This document shows, in pieces, positions 4,548 through 5,361 of a stretch of 5,361 nucleotides of DNA (its first letter is position 1; every line of letters starts with the position of its first letter). The notes under the pieces were generated by a model. It was not told where the DNA came from and searched no databases. It saw only the letters and a program-made list of their open reading frames with translations. The DNA lies in the NCBI GenBank assembly GCA_947856675.1, contig CANUCM010000191.1, forward strand, positions 1 through 5,361. Direction: 5' to 3'. This DNA is from an uncultured Clostridia bacterium. GTDB lineage: Bacteria; Bacillota; Clostridia; Oscillospirales; Butyricicoccaceae. The position numbers and the translations under genes were made by a program.

Positions 4548-5361
4548 ATGACCAAAAAGCCCAAACAGGAATACGGAAATGAGAGCATTTCCGCCTTAAA
4601 AGGCGCCGACCGCGTACGCAAACGCCCGGGCGTTATTTTTGGCTCGGACGGCATCGAAGGCTGCCAGCACGCTTTTTTTGAAATATTGTCCAACTCCATC
4701 GACGAAGCGCGCGAAGGCTACGGAAATGTCATTCACGTCACGCGCTACCTCGACTGGTCCATCGAGGTCGAAGACTTCGGCCGCGGCATGCCGCTCGACT
4801 TCAACGAAAAAGAAGGCCGCTTTAACTGGGAACTCATCTACTGCGAGCTGTATGCCGGCGGCAAATACAAAAACGACGAGGGCGAAAGCTATGAGTATTC
4901 CCTCGGCCTCAACGGCCTCGGCGCCTGCGCCACCCAATACAGCTCCGAATACATGGACGTTGTTTCACGGCGCGACGGCTTTGAATACACGCTGCACTTC
5001 CGCCGCGGGGAAAACGTTACAGACGCGCCTTCCGGCATCATCAAAACGCCCTGCGTCTCCAAAAAAACCGGAACCATGCAGCGCTTCAAGCCCGATCTTG
5101 ACGTGTTTACCGACATCCGCATTCCGCTCGATTACTACCTTGACACCTTAAAGCGCCAGGCCGTGGTCAACGCCGGGCTGACGTTTCTGCTGAAAAATGA
5201 AACGGCTCCCGGGCAGTTTGAAGAATACACCTTTGTTTACCCCAACGGCATTGTCGACTACGTGCAGGAGCTGGCCGGCGGCGCAGGAATTTCCGCGGTG
5301 CACTCGTGCCGCGCCGAAAAGCGCGGCCGTGACCGCCAGGACAAGCCGGAATACAAGGTCA
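4548..5361 (+). CDS. Type II topoisomerase B subunit (GyrB/ParE-like, divergent clostridial type), 5' part
   Basis: The first 271 codons are visible and the frame stays open to the right edge. This is the GHKL ATPase domain of a GyrB/ParE protein, which binds ATP and closes the enzyme's N-gate during DNA strand passage. VRKRPGVIFG (residues 23-32) matches the usual VRKRPGMYIG. FFEILSNSIDEA (43-54) carries the general-base Glu E45 and Mg-binding Asn N49, and VEDFGRGMP (74-82) the ATP-contacting D76 and GxG. LYAGGKY (101-107) and GLNGLGA (120-126) form the ATP-lid region, where most GyrB/ParE have GLHGVGxS. TGTMQRFKPDLDVF (175-188) is a further family block. Several blocks differ from housekeeping GyrB, so I think this is the second B subunit, possibly paired with a ParC/GyrA-like gene downstream. 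I cannot decide between parE and gyrB, so no symbol is given. The ATG follows GGGAGG by 5 nt. Confidence 0.88.
   Translation, partial: MTKKPKQEYGNESISALKGADRVRKRPGVIFGSDGIEGCQHAFFEILSNSIDEAREGYGNVIHVTRYLDWSIEVEDFGRGMPLDFNEKEGRFNWELIYCELYAGGKYKNDEGESYEYSLGLNGLGACATQYSSEYMDVVSRRDGFEYTLHFRRGENVTDAPSGIIKTPCVSKKTGTMQRFKPDLDVFTDIRIPLDYYLDTLKRQAVVNAGLTFLLKNETAPGQFEEYTFVYPNGIVDYVQELAGGAGISAVHSCRAEKRGRDRQDKPEYKV

Noticed and set aside
1..5361. Mobile element, CRISPR array, tRNA or new defence system
   Set aside because: I found no transposase or integrase pattern, no terminal repeats, no regularly spaced repeats and no tRNA-like cloverleaf. All recognised genes are housekeeping types.

Overview
The window looks like ordinary housekeeping chromosome from a GC-rich, anaerobic, Gram-positive Clostridia-type bacterium, with an Oscillospiraceae-like lineage as the best guess. 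The reasons are a Mini-ribonuclease III gene (a Firmicutes/cyanobacterial family), a DUF2508 (YaaL-like) protein, strong AGGAGG-type ribosome binding sites, TTG start codons, and a divergent gyrase/topoisomerase IV B subunit of a kind I associate with clostridia. I see no mobile element, CRISPR array, tRNA or rRNA, and no sign of a new defence or metabolic system.

Layout from left to right. (1) Positions 1-669, minus strand: a Mini-RNase III gene (mrnC), overlapping by ATGA the start of a membrane-anchored metallophosphoesterase that runs off the left edge. (2) Positions 670-830: a compact divergent promoter region with an imperfect dyad between the two -10 elements. (3) Positions 831-1139, plus strand: a small thioredoxin with a CNPC active site. 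(4) Positions 1162-1195: a 15-bp bidirectional terminator shared with the convergent hisS. (5) Positions 1205-3836, minus strand: a two-gene operon, MATE-family transporter then histidyl-tRNA synthetase, 13 nt apart, driven by two well-formed tandem promoters. (6) Positions 3985-4108: gene-free, GC-rich and hairpin-rich. (7) Positions 4109-4386, minus strand: a DUF2508 small protein and its terminator. (8) Positions 4474-5361, plus strand: a near-consensus promoter and the first 271 codons of a type II topoisomerase B subunit that runs off the right edge.

The genes touch RNA processing (MrnC), translation (HisRS), redox (thioredoxin), export (MATE) and DNA topology (topoisomerase). They form at least four transcription units and I see no shared pathway. 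The points most worth a second look are: the eukaryote-like lineage of the HisRS with its short C-terminus; the MATE-hisS pairing under tandem promoters with no T-box; the CNPC thioredoxin; the divergent topoisomerase ATPase; and several start-codon puzzles (mrnC and MATE).
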